Positions 26,296 through 35,530 of a stretch of DNA of 64,000 nucleotides are shown here, piece after piece. Under the pieces are notes generated by a model. The model was not told where the DNA came from. It searched no databases and was given only the letters and a program-made list of their open reading frames with translations. Position numbers and translations under genes: made by a program. Origin of the DNA: Glaciecola sp. XM2 (GTDB taxonomy: Bacteria > Pseudomonadota > Gammaproteobacteria > Enterobacterales > Alteromonadaceae); contig NZ_JAHEOJ010000024.1 of assembly GCF_018595715.1 (NCBI RefSeq), positions 248,001-312,000 on the forward strand. Direction: 5' to 3'. Position 1 is the stretch's first letter; the number at the start of each line of letters is the position of its first letter.

Positions 26296-27093
26296 ATGAC
26301 GATTTCATTTCGACAACTTTCTATTTTACCCCTGATCATGCTACCCAGTGCAGGGTACTGTATCATCCCTGTCGATCAGCTTCATGTGACACCAATCGGG
26401 TTTTCCGGGCAAGCGGGGCTCTCGTTAACCGGAGAGCGAGGAAACAAAGACGAGCAAGAGTATAATATCAACGGCATCTTGCGGTATGGATGGGACAAAA
26501 GCGCCCTAATGTTGCTGTCGGACTACAATTACACCAAAACCAACGATGAGCGCAATGAAGACGACTTATACGTGCACCTTCGTTACATTCAAAATGATTA
26601 CTTCAAACAAAATGTAGATGCTGAGGTGTTTGTGCAATACCAGTACGATGATTTTGCGGACCTGTCTAATCGCCGCTTATTTGGTGCGGGAATGCGCTGG
26701 CGATTTGCAGAATCAAGCGGTGAACAAACTAACGATGATGGGACCCAATCCAATGCATATGAAACGATTTTTGGTGCCGGTGCGTTCTATGAAGAAGAAG
26801 ACGCACAAAGTAATGGTTTGCAAGAGACAACCGTACGCGCAAATTTGTATGGTCGGTTTTTATTCACGAGCAATAGCGAGCATGAGTTTAGCGTCTATTC
26901 CACTATATATGTTCAGCCTTCAGTCGAGCAACTTGACGATGTCAGAAGCTTATTAGTTGGCGGTATTGAATTCCCGATTGCTGAGTCGTTAGCACTGAGC
27001 CTAGAAGCCGAAGTGAGATACGATTCTGAGCCATTTGAAGGTGTCGAAAACACCAATGTGGAATACGGTGTCCGGATCAGCTACTCATTTTGA
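26296..27093 (+). CDS. DUF481 family outer-membrane protein
   Basis: The 265-residue protein has a signal peptide (about 1-22) and then alternating beta strands with many aromatic residues, ending in SYSF with a terminal Phe, as outer-membrane barrels do. The GLSLTGERGNKDEQEYNING region resembles the DUF481 family (YdiY-like). Its role is unknown; relatives are salt-induced or of unknown function. The gap to the next gene is 159 bp. Confidence 0.7.
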   Translation: MTISFRQLSILPLIMLPSAGYCIIPVDQLHVTPIGFSGQAGLSLTGERGNKDEQEYNINGILRYGWDKSALMLLSDYNYTKTNDERNEDDLYVHLRYIQNDYFKQNVDAEVFVQYQYDDFADLSNRRLFGAGMRWRFAESSGEQTNDDGTQSNAYETIFGAGAFYEEEDAQSNGLQETTVRANLYGRFLFTSNSEHEFSVYSTIYVQPSVEQLDDVRSLLVGGIEFPIAESLALSLEAEVRYDSEPFEGVENTNVEYGVRISYSF

Positions 27094-27252
27094 TGAGCAC
27101 TTATATATCTGGCACCGACACATCAAACATATGCGCAATGTGGCGATTAAAATAGCGCAGCGCAGGCGAAGCATCCTTTATCAAGCCCATTGCAATCACA
27201 TAAACAAATGGCTAACCTAAAGAAAGATCTAGTATAAACAAGAGTAATCCCT

Positions 27253-27804
27253 TTGAAAAAAACCACCCATCTAAGCAGCGCGTTGTTCGCCATTTTAACT
27301 CTATGTTTCGCAGGACACGCCAGCGCACAACTATCTGGATTTGAAAAAGGCCCAGTCATTAAAGATTTCGGTGAGCACGCTGCCGTTCCCACGCATACCA
27401 TTTCTAATGACGCGAAATTTAGTATCGCATTTGATGCAGTAAGCGGTGCCGAGCCGGGCACAGTTAATCGCAAGTTCAACAGCTTGGCGCGCTTTATTAA
27501 CATGCATGTCGCATCTGGCGTCAAAAAAGAAAATATCCAACTAGCGCTTATTGTGCATGGTGGTGCAATTTTTGATTTACTCAATAATGAAAGCTTCAAT
27601 AAAAAGTACGCGGTCGATAATCCTAACGTAGCGCTACTCAAGGCACTGCTGGAAAATAATGTCCGTGTTATTTTATGTGGTCAAAGTGCTGCCGCTCGAG
27701 GCATTAATAGCAGCGAATTAGTAAACGGTGTTGAAATTGAGCTATCGGCAATGTCTGCGCATGCCTTATTGCAACAAAATGGTTACACCTTGCATCCATC
27801 TTAA
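27253..27804 (+). CDS. Exported DsrE-family protein (TTG start)
   Basis: This 183-residue protein starts with TTG and has a signal peptide (LSSALFAILTLCFAGHASA). The mature part (IQLALIVHGGAIFDLL, NVRVILCGQSAAARGI, VEIELSAMSAHALLQQ) is the DsrE/DsrF-like fold, with one Cys in the position often reactive in sulfur-relay proteins. A periplasmic location is inferred from the signal. It precedes the haloperoxidase-like gene by about 40 bp and may be co-transcribed. Confidence 0.8.
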   Translation: MKKTTHLSSALFAILTLCFAGHASAQLSGFEKGPVIKDFGEHAAVPTHTISNDAKFSIAFDAVSGAEPGTVNRKFNSLARFINMHVASGVKKENIQLALIVHGGAIFDLLNNESFNKKYAVDNPNVALLKALLENNVRVILCGQSAAARGINSSELVNGVEIELSAMSAHALLQQNGYTLHPS

Positions 27805-27844
27805 CGCGTTAAACCCACTGCATAAGAATAACTTACTGAAATTT

Positions 27845-29542
27845 ATGGGCATACCTATAATGGCGCCGTGCGAGACACCAATACTGAGTAAAAAGCGGCT
27901 CAACGCTTTCACTACGCGAAAACTACCTTTTGGCGTAAGCAAATTCGTCCTTGTTTGCATTTTGTTTGCAGCCAGTATGCCTGCGCAAGTGCAAGATAAC
28001 GCGAGCAACGCCAAAGCTGAAGTCGCCAATGAGGTGCGCGCCTTTCTGGCCTTTAAGTTAAGATCGGATGCTGCTTTACAAAGCATGCTTGAGCCATTGC
28101 CCAAACATCCTCATTCTGACGATGAGATCGCATTAGATAATTATATTAATAGTTATACAAAAGGCTTGCCTCATGATGCGTTTGGGCTTGTTGATGCATC
28201 TGCTTATCAGCAATATTTACACGCCCTCTCAACCGGAAAAAGTGCTGATTTTGAAAAAATACCTAAAGGCGATCCAGACGGATTGGGGTTAAGAAATCCC
28301 TTAGCTGCCTACAGCTTTGTGATGAAAGGTAAAGACCCACACGCTCTGAGCATGCCAGAGGCACCAGATTTCAGCAGCCAATGGCAAGCAGCCGAAGCCA
28401 CTGAAGTGTTATGGAAAGCTATTGTGCGTGACGTTCCCTTCTCTGACTACGCACAAGATGAGGATATACGGCAGGGCGTTGATGATCTCAATAAACTGTC
28501 AGATTTTCGTGGGCCGACACACAATGGCAAAATCACAACACAAACGCTGTTTAGAGGCGTCGGAAAAAGCGAAACCAGCGGTCCTTATATTTCACAGTTT
28601 CTACTAATGCCTGTGCCCTTCGGCGCAACGCTCGTTGAGCAAAAATACGATGTGCCCATCTCTGGCAATGACCATATGACAAACTATGACGAATGGTTGC
28701 ACATTCAAAATGGCGGCAAACCTAGCGGCATTACTGTGTTCACTCCTGAAAAAGAGCCTCGCTATCTGTTTAATGGACGTGCCTTAGCACAATATGTATT
28801 AAAGGACTTTGTGAATATGGCATATGTGAATGCCGCACAAATAATGGCTGGTTTTGGTCCGCAAGCTTATAGTAAAACTAACCCATACAATACCTTATCT
28901 GTTCAAGCCAGAAGCCCCTTATTTGGTAGTAACCATGCTATCGATTTGTTATCTAGCATGTCTATGGCCTCGCAAAAAGTGGCATGGTACCAAAAGTGGC
29001 TTGTGCACCGCCGAGCCAGACCAGAAGTCTTTTATGGCAGGGTACACAACCATCTGACCCTTGAAGATATTAGCTATCCAATACATCAAGAAGCACTTGA
29101 GTCATCCGCACTCAATACAGTTTTTAACCGTAATGCTACTTATTTGCTTCCCATGGCAGGGCCCGAGGGAAGTCCTCTGCATCCAACCTACCCAGCTGGA
29201 CATGCTGTTATGGCTGGAGCAGCAGTGACTATTCTCAAGGCTTTCTTTGATGGCGACTTTCCAATTCCTAACCCTGTTATGACTGACAGCGAAGGCATGA
29301 CATTAGTACCCTACACAGGTGAAACGCTGACGATTGAAAGTGAGCTAAATAAGCTTGCGAGTAATATATCATTAGGACGAAACTTCGCTGGTGTTCATTA
29401 CCGAAGTGATGGCGATTTAGGGATCGTACTAGGTGAAGAATATGCCATCAGCGTACTTAAAGAGCTAGTAGACACCTATGGCGAAGACTTTGAAGGCTTT
29501 CGCTTTAACCGTTTTGACGGTACGGCTATCGTTATAGATTAA
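27845..29542 (+). CDS. Vanadium-dependent haloperoxidase-like / PAP2 superfamily enzyme
   Basis: The protein has the vanadate/phosphate site of the PAP2 superfamily: KWLVHRRARPE, then HPTYPAGHAVMAGA, then SLGRNFAGVHYRSDGD. These correspond to the Lys-Arg, (S/T)GH and Arg-His elements of vanadium haloperoxidases. I start at ATG 27845 (565 residues) because the longer frame to 27728 overlaps the DsrE gene; a signal-like stretch (KFVLVCILFAASMPAQ) then follows. It may oxidise halides with peroxide or act as an acid phosphatase; sequence alone cannot tell. A clear Shine-Dalgarno is lacking. Confidence 0.8.
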   Translation: MGIPIMAPCETPILSKKRLNAFTTRKLPFGVSKFVLVCILFAASMPAQVQDNASNAKAEVANEVRAFLAFKLRSDAALQSMLEPLPKHPHSDDEIALDNYINSYTKGLPHDAFGLVDASAYQQYLHALSTGKSADFEKIPKGDPDGLGLRNPLAAYSFVMKGKDPHALSMPEAPDFSSQWQAAEATEVLWKAIVRDVPFSDYAQDEDIRQGVDDLNKLSDFRGPTHNGKITTQTLFRGVGKSETSGPYISQFLLMPVPFGATLVEQKYDVPISGNDHMTNYDEWLHIQNGGKPSGITVFTPEKEPRYLFNGRALAQYVLKDFVNMAYVNAAQIMAGFGPQAYSKTNPYNTLSVQARSPLFGSNHAIDLLSSMSMASQKVAWYQKWLVHRRARPEVFYGRVHNHLTLEDISYPIHQEALESSALNTVFNRNATYLLPMAGPEGSPLHPTYPAGHAVMAGAAVTILKAFFDGDFPIPNPVMTDSEGMTLVPYTGETLTIESELNKLASNISLGRNFAGVHYRSDGDLGIVLGEEYAISVLKELVDTYGEDFEGFRFNRFDGTAIVID

Positions 29543-30460
29543 CTATCGACCCAACACGTACTCAAGTTCAGATGAGTTTCTTTGCACGCATTTTTTACCC
29601 TCTTCGATAGCCTCTTGGGCACGATAAAGCTCTAAAAGCCCGATGTGTGATAATTTAGGTGCAAAAACAATATCGGGGGGATCACCTGCCATGCGGCTGC
29701 GCGTTATTCTATCTTGGGTAATATTGACTGATGCGGCAATCGCATTTAATAAACTCGGGGCCTGCTCTTGATTTTCGTCCCCACCGGAGAATTGAAAGCT
29801 AGTGTATTCTTCGACGAGATCTGACACCTTTTGTGTAAATCCATGTTTTTGCTCTTTTTTTATCTCTTTTACGCCAGATTTTGCTACATGCTTACCTACG
29901 ATATCTCCATTTAAATTCACCGCAATCACAATATCCGCACCTAATGCTCTGCATACCGAAACGGGCACAGGGTTAACCAAGCCCCCATCGGTTAGCCAAC
30001 GGTCTTCATTTTTAATCACTGGGAAGAGTCCTGGCAGAGACATGGAAGCCCAAACCGCTTGCACAATAGAGCCTTGGGTTAGCCAAATTTCTCTGCCGGA
30101 GTACATATCAGTGGCAACGGCCGCAAAGGTTTTCGGTAAGTCTTCGATCTTGTCGTCGTCGCCTGCGATATACTCAGTTAAGAACCCGTGAAAACGCTTG
30201 ATATCAACAAAGCCCTTCATTGAGGTATTGATATCTACAAATCGCGCAACGTCTAATTTTGTTAATGAGCATGCCCATTCAGCGAGTCGGTCCATATTCC
30301 CTTTTGCATAGGCAGCGCCAACCATTGCGCCGACAGATGTTCCGCAAATGATATCAGGCTCAACGCCTAGTTTATTGAGCTCTTTAATGATGCCAACATG
30401 CGACCACCCTCGTGAAGAGCCACTGCCGAGGGCAAGCCCAATTTTTTGTTTGTTGCTCAT
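29543..30460 (-). CDS. rssA: Patatin-like phospholipase RssA
   Basis: The protein has the patatin fold: oxyanion loop GSGSSRGWSHVG, catalytic serine in GTSVG and aspartate in TDGGLVNP. The ATG at 30460 is preceded by GAGGAG and gives 305 residues. E. coli RssA is the closest well-known relative by length and motifs. It is probably a lipid hydrolase in the cytoplasm or on the membrane; the substrate is unknown. It converges with the haloperoxidase-like gene at its stop. Confidence 0.85.
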   Translation of the reverse strand: MSNKQKIGLALGSGSSRGWSHVGIIKELNKLGVEPDIICGTSVGAMVGAAYAKGNMDRLAEWACSLTKLDVARFVDINTSMKGFVDIKRFHGFLTEYIAGDDDKIEDLPKTFAAVATDMYSGREIWLTQGSIVQAVWASMSLPGLFPVIKNEDRWLTDGGLVNPVPVSVCRALGADIVIAVNLNGDIVGKHVAKSGVKEIKKEQKHGFTQKVSDLVEEYTSFQFSGGDENQEQAPSLLNAIAASVNITQDRITRSRMAGDPPDIVFAPKLSHIGLLELYRAQEAIEEGKKCVQRNSSELEYVLGR

Positions 30461-30654
30461 GGTGATCTCCTCATACACTTAGGTAAACATAACCTAACAA
30501 AGATAGCGCTTACTTTCATAGATGTGGCTACCCACATTTTGCTTACGGACACCACTCGTTGTTGACATCGCCAGTTGGTGCTAATCTTAACATAGCATAG
30601 TAGCTCACAGTGTAATGTGTCTGCTCGTCTTACTAGGCAACACTGAGGTCTAAA

Positions 30655-31974
30655 ATGTCGCTAGAGAGTATAGATTTTCCACTTTTACTAGACCATCTGC
30701 AAACCGGTGTCGTCATTCACGCTAGTGACTCTCGAGTGTTGTACGCAAACCCCAAAGCTCTTGAAATACTCCGCTTACGTGAGGAGCAAGTTCTCAACGT
30801 AGATGCCTATGACCCTTCTTGGCAGTTACTAGACCAAGATTCTCTCCCCTTGAGTGCAGAGTCACTGCCTGTTAATCGAGTCATTGCCAGTAAACAGAGC
30901 GTTAGCAACTTAGAAATCGGCATTGCTGATCAGTCTACTGACAGCATTAGTTGGATGCTATGTAATGCTCACCCGCAATTTGATCAAAACAATGAGATTG
31001 CGTATATCGTGGTGGATTTCATCGATATTACCAAGCAAAAGGAAGAAATACCGTATAAAGATATTGTTGAGCGCGCGGGTGATGCCATTATCGTCACAGA
31101 CGCTAACTATCAACGCGAGCAAAAGCCGAAGATAGTTTATACAAATGAGTCTTTTACAAAGCTGAGTGAATATACGAGCGAGGAGATAAAGGGACAAAAT
31201 CCATCAATATTGCAAGGAAAAGACACCGCCCTTGAAACCAAAAAAGTGATAGCCGATGCGCTCTCTAATAATAGAGCCATTACATGCGAAATTTTAAATT
31301 ATACGAAATCAAATAAACCATATTGGGTTGAATTGTCGATATTTCCGCTTTTCAATCGTTTAGGGAAGCTTAAATATTTTACGTCTATCGCACGAGATAT
31401 TTCGACAAGGGTTGCAACACGCGAGGAGTTAAAGCAACTAGCTCAGTGCGATCCGCTGACTGATTTGCTTAACCGAAGAGGGTTTGATGCCCGCGTGCAG
31501 GCGTTAAATAATGAAAATCAAGAAAGCGGGCAAGTTGTCGCAATTTTAGACATAGACCATTTTAAAGAGATAAACGATCAGTTTGGTCATGCTACGGGAG
31601 ATGAGGTGCTAAAAGCATTCTCGGGCAGTATCAAACATGCGTTCAGAGGAAATGATATTGTCGCGCGCTGGGGTGGCGAAGAATTCATTATATTATTCAG
31701 TAATATTGACATTAACCTTGCCCTCGACACCATGGAAAGATTCCGCAAGCTTATTGCCAGTCGCAAATATGCAATAAGCAGTCATCATGACATTTCTTTT
31801 ACTATCAGCGTGGGCATGGCAAAGCGTAAACCGTCATTGTCATTGTATGAAGCTATTACCGAGGCCGATAACGCGCTATATCGGGCAAAACAAAGCGGCA
31901 GAAATTGTGTAAGCGTTGCTAATGCAGAGGAAGTTCGTCACGTCTTCAGCGCTGATAATCCGCCGCAACATTAG
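30655..31974 (+). CDS. PAS-PAS-GGDEF diguanylate cyclase
   Basis: The 439-residue protein has two PAS domains (about 1-120 and 135-260) and a GGDEF domain (270-435). The catalytic motif is GGEEF and the RGND tetrapeptide five residues before it is a proper RxxD inhibition site, so it should make c-di-GMP and be feedback-controlled. No membrane segment is seen; it is a soluble sensor. The signal bound by the PAS domains is unknown. Confidence 0.94.
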   Translation: MSLESIDFPLLLDHLQTGVVIHASDSRVLYANPKALEILRLREEQVLNVDAYDPSWQLLDQDSLPLSAESLPVNRVIASKQSVSNLEIGIADQSTDSISWMLCNAHPQFDQNNEIAYIVVDFIDITKQKEEIPYKDIVERAGDAIIVTDANYQREQKPKIVYTNESFTKLSEYTSEEIKGQNPSILQGKDTALETKKVIADALSNNRAITCEILNYTKSNKPYWVELSIFPLFNRLGKLKYFTSIARDISTRVATREELKQLAQCDPLTDLLNRRGFDARVQALNNENQESGQVVAILDIDHFKEINDQFGHATGDEVLKAFSGSIKHAFRGNDIVARWGGEEFIILFSNIDINLALDTMERFRKLIASRKYAISSHHDISFTISVGMAKRKPSLSLYEAITEADNALYRAKQSGRNCVSVANAEEVRHVFSADNPPQH

Positions 31975-32208
31975 GTACGCTAGCCCAAAACTTGAGCCTT
32001 ACAGTTTGAATTGAATGACAAGTGCCATTTGTGAGTTCAATGGATACATCCAATATCATATAGCTTGCGAAGGAAAGGATGACGTTTGGGTTCGAGGGGC
32101 ACGTTTTAATTGTATCTAATTCAATGAGAGTGGACCGTCTGTAGGGTACTTCACAGGAGCTTAGCGCACTGGGTCGGACTTTCCATCTAACATAGTAACA
32201 AAAGCATT

Positions 32209-32817
32209 TTATGCGCTAGGTTGAATAGATAACTCCGGTTCTTTCAAGGTTTTAATCTCACCGTTGTTCAAACTATAAATCCAGGCGTGAATTTTCACAT
32301 CTTGTCCGCGGGCAATCGCATCTTGATATACCGATGTGCGCTGCACATTTTGCGCTTGTTGTAACACATTGAGTTCACATAAACGGGACAATTTATCGGC
32401 TTCCGACAATGCGTTTAATTGCTCTGCATGTTCACTGGCAATATCTTTGATGTGCAGTAACCAATTGTCAATCAACCCTAACTTTTGCGAACCCAGCGCG
32501 GCCTCAACGCCGCCACAACCGTAGTGACCACAAACAATCACGTGCTTAACTTGTAAAACGTCGATGGCATACTGTAGTACCGACAAACAATTAAAATCGG
32601 TGTGAATCACGAGATTGGCGACATTGCGGTGTACAAAAATATCACCGGGTAACAAATCCACAATTTGATTGGCAGGCACTCTAGAATCAGAGCACCCTAT
32701 CCATAAATAAACTGGGGATTGTTGTGTAGACAGCTTCTCAAAAAACTCAGGGTCTTGCTCATGCGTTGCCTTTGCCCATCGGATATTGTTATCCAACAGT
32801 TTCTTAATTTCTGGCAT
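32209..32817 (-). CDS. can: Beta-class carbonic anhydrase
   Basis: The 202-residue enzyme interconverts CO2 and bicarbonate. Zinc ligands are C42 (CSDSRVP, with D44 and R46), H98 and C101 (HYGCGGV). Length and motifs agree with E. coli Can. It is separated from proA by a 9-bp perfect stem-loop and is probably a single gene. Confidence 0.96.
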   Translation of the reverse strand: MPEIKKLLDNNIRWAKATHEQDPEFFEKLSTQQSPVYLWIGCSDSRVPANQIVDLLPGDIFVHRNVANLVIHTDFNCLSVLQYAIDVLQVKHVIVCGHYGCGGVEAALGSQKLGLIDNWLLHIKDIASEHAEQLNALSEADKLSRLCELNVLQQAQNVQRTSVYQDAIARGQDVKIHAWIYSLNNGEIKTLKEPELSIQPSA

Positions 32818-32839
32818 CGCACGCTCCTAATATGACTTA

Positions 32840-32866
32840 AGTGTATCTACACTTTATAGATACACT
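32840..32866 (-). terminator. Stem-loop between can and proA
   Basis: AGTGTATCT (32840-32848) pairs perfectly with AGATACACT (32858-32866) around a 9-nt loop. It follows the proA stop on the minus strand by only 7 nt. No T-run follows on either strand, so termination is likely but unproven. Confidence 0.5.
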
Positions 32867-32873
32867 ATCGCCT

Positions 32874-34130
32874 TTAAGCGCGAATATGTCCATCGCCATA
32901 TACCACAAACTTTTCAGTGGTAAGTTGTTGTGCCCCCATAGGCCCATATGCGTGCAGCTTACTGGTAGATATACCTATTTCAGCGCCTAAGCCAAGCTCA
33001 CCGCCATCAGAAAAGCGAGATGAGGCGTTGAGCATGATCACCGATGAATTCACTTCACGCATAAAGCGCTGCGAATTAGCCAAGCTCTCCGTTACGATCA
33101 CTTCGGTGTGGCCACTGCCGTATGTTTGAATATGAGAAACACCAGCATCAAAGTCATCGACAATTTTAACGGCAATCTCCAAATCCAAGTACTCCGCTTC
33201 CCAATCAGCTTCAGTAGCGGCTTGTGCTTTTGCGTGTTTAAAATACGGCAGACTTTTTTCACACGCATGGACTTTTACTGCTTTATCAGCGAACAGCTGG
33301 TCGATTAACGGCATGGCTTGCTCAGCAATATCTTTGTGCACCAATAACGTTTCTAGCGCATTACACACACCTGTGCGTTGAGTTTTACCATTTTCAAGAA
33401 TAGGTAAGGCTTTGTCTAAATCCGCATGCGCATCGATATAGAGGTGACATACGCCTTTAAAATGCTGAATCACCGGAATTTTACTGTTTTGTGATACGTA
33501 GTTGATCAGCCCTTCACCACCACGGGGAATGACTAAATCAATGCTCTCGCTTAAGGTCAACATTTGCGCCATCACTTCTCTATCAGGAACAGGAATAACT
33601 GTCGCGATAGCCTCTGGTAAGCCTCCTTGTTTAAGGGCCTGATGAAGCACTTTGGCTAATGCCTGATTAGAATGCTGTGCTTCTTTACCACCTCGCAGAA
33701 TCACCGCATTTCCGGCCTTCAGGCAAAGTGCGGCAGCGTCTATCGTGACGTTTGGACGGGATTCGTAAATCATCGCTACCACACCCAGTGGAATACGCAT
33801 TTTACCTACCTGAATGCCGCTTGGCAGAGGTTTAATATTCGCAATGCTGCCTAGCACCTCATCTTGGTTGGCGATTTCATTTACCGCTTTGGCTATGCCT
33901 TGCACGCCTTTTTCATCAAGCCCAAGGCGATCAATCATAGCGCTGCTCATGTTCATGGCTCGGGCGTTATCTAAATCCTTTTGATTGGCCGCTAATATGG
34001 CGGGGGTCGCCTCTACTAGTAACGTAGCAATAGATTCAAGTAACTGTTTGCGCTGACCTTGCGACAGGTTGGCAATGGCATTTTTCGCTGCGTTAGCATT
34101 GGCAGCTGCTTGCTGAATATCAAATGTCAT
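32874..34130 (-). CDS. proA: Gamma-glutamyl phosphate reductase ProA
   Basis: The 418-residue enzyme reduces glutamyl 5-phosphate to the semialdehyde in proline synthesis. The catalytic cysteine is in TQRTGVCNALETLL, and IPLGVVAMIYESRPNV and SSRFSDGGELGLGAEIGIST are family signatures. It follows proB by 33 bp on the same strand, so they form an operon. Confidence 0.98.
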   Translation of the reverse strand: MTFDIQQAAANANAAKNAIANLSQGQRKQLLESIATLLVEATPAILAANQKDLDNARAMNMSSAMIDRLGLDEKGVQGIAKAVNEIANQDEVLGSIANIKPLPSGIQVGKMRIPLGVVAMIYESRPNVTIDAAALCLKAGNAVILRGGKEAQHSNQALAKVLHQALKQGGLPEAIATVIPVPDREVMAQMLTLSESIDLVIPRGGEGLINYVSQNSKIPVIQHFKGVCHLYIDAHADLDKALPILENGKTQRTGVCNALETLLVHKDIAEQAMPLIDQLFADKAVKVHACEKSLPYFKHAKAQAATEADWEAEYLDLEIAVKIVDDFDAGVSHIQTYGSGHTEVIVTESLANSQRFMREVNSSVIMLNASSRFSDGGELGLGAEIGISTSKLHAYGPMGAQQLTTEKFVVYGDGHIRA

Positions 34131-34163
34131 AGAAATTCTCTTGTTTCTCCTCGTAGAGTGATT

Positions 34164-35288
34164 TTAAGCGTCCGTTTGGGTCAAATTGTGCGCGATGCGA
34201 ACAAAGTCGTCGCGGTGCAATACTTCTGCACTGTCGCTATAACCTAAAATATATTGAATTTGTGTGCTTTTAGCCCCTTTAATCTGCTGTATTTCAGCAG
34301 ACGAATAGGCGGCTAAGCCCTTGCCAATCACGTGGCCCTCATGTGTGACTAATACCGCATCATTGGCGGCAAACTTGCCGACCACTTGGGTGATACCGGC
34401 GGCAAGTAACGAGGCTCCTCGTTCTGTCATCGCAAGATAGGCGCCATGGTCGACCACCAATTCGCCTTTTGCATTAGAGGTGTGCTTCAACCAGTCTTGA
34501 CGCGCGGTACTGTCATCACTCTCTTCTAAGAAAAGAGTGCCCGAACAGTTACCTTGCAACAATTGTGAGAACGTCGCTTGCTTGGTGCCGTTGACCAACA
34601 AAGTCTGAATACCCGATTGCGCACACTTTTTTGCGGCCTGAAGTTTAGTGATCATGCCACCGGTGCCAACAGATGAGCCCGCACCACCGGCTAAGCCCAT
34701 AATCTTATCGTCTATGGTTTCTACCTGGTCAATCAACGTCGCTTGCGGATCTAAGCGCGGATTGCCGGTGTACAAGCCATCTACGTCTGTGCAAATAATT
34801 AAACAATCCGCCTGCACAGCAATCGCTGTATGCGCCGCGAGATTATCGTTATCACCTACTTTAGATTCATCAATCGCCACGGTATCGTTTTCATTTACGA
34901 TCGGAAGCACGTCGTGATCGAGTAATTGCTCTATGGTATTTTTAATGTTTACAAAGCGTCTGCGGTCATTTAAGTCTTCAACCGTTAACAACAATTGCGC
35001 GCAAGAAAAATCAAATAACCTAGACCATGTTGCCATCATTTTTGTCTGCCCGATTGCGGCCATCGCAGATTTTTTGCCGGGGCTAACTTTCTGTCCAGTG
35101 CGAATTTCGCCCCTTGCAGCGGCGACGCTCCCTGAAGAGACTAAAACTACATGTTTTCCTTGTTTGCGGGATTCGCTGATGAAGTGTGCGATATCAACAA
35201 GGAATTTATCGCTTGTGCCGGCTCCATCAGGAGATACGAGGGCACTACCTATTTTGATTACGGCGGTTTGCCATGTAAAAGCTGTCAT
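34164..35288 (-). CDS. proB: Glutamate 5-kinase ProB with C-terminal PUA domain
   Basis: The enzyme phosphorylates glutamate for proline synthesis. The kinase domain begins TAVIKIGSALVS and includes NENDTVAIDE and DVDGLYTGNP; a PUA domain is in residues 280-374. I start at the ATG at 35288 (MTAFTWQTAVIKIG); the longer frame to 35336 adds residues that do not belong to the family. Length from there is 374 residues. Proline feedback inhibition is usual in the family. Confidence 0.96.
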   Translation of the reverse strand: MTAFTWQTAVIKIGSALVSPDGAGTSDKFLVDIAHFISESRKQGKHVVLVSSGSVAAARGEIRTGQKVSPGKKSAMAAIGQTKMMATWSRLFDFSCAQLLLTVEDLNDRRRFVNIKNTIEQLLDHDVLPIVNENDTVAIDESKVGDNDNLAAHTAIAVQADCLIICTDVDGLYTGNPRLDPQATLIDQVETIDDKIMGLAGGAGSSVGTGGMITKLQAAKKCAQSGIQTLLVNGTKQATFSQLLQGNCSGTLFLEESDDSTARQDWLKHTSNAKGELVVDHGAYLAMTERGASLLAAGITQVVGKFAANDAVLVTHEGHVIGKGLAAYSSAEIQQIKGAKSTQIQYILGYSDSAEVLHRDDFVRIAHNLTQTDA

Positions 35289-35530
35289 TACCAAGAATGT
35301 CGTTAAATGATGGACGTTAGGGTAAGGGTTTAGCACGTTTTCTCAAGGGTGCAAATCATTATTTAGTGCTTAAAGTGTGAGTTTTTATGCATTTTAGCTC
35401 TAATCAACCAAAGTGGCCTTAAAAGTAACATTTTCTTAACATAGATGTATTTTACTTCGAAAATAGTTACACTATCGCTCGAAAATTTCTGACATTTGTT
35501 TTTTTAAACATTTAAAAAAAAGGAAAACCC

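Noticed and set aside
31975-32208. Possible small gene between the diguanylate cyclase and carbonic anhydrase genes
   Set aside because: Only short frames with no ribosome binding site and several stops were seen.
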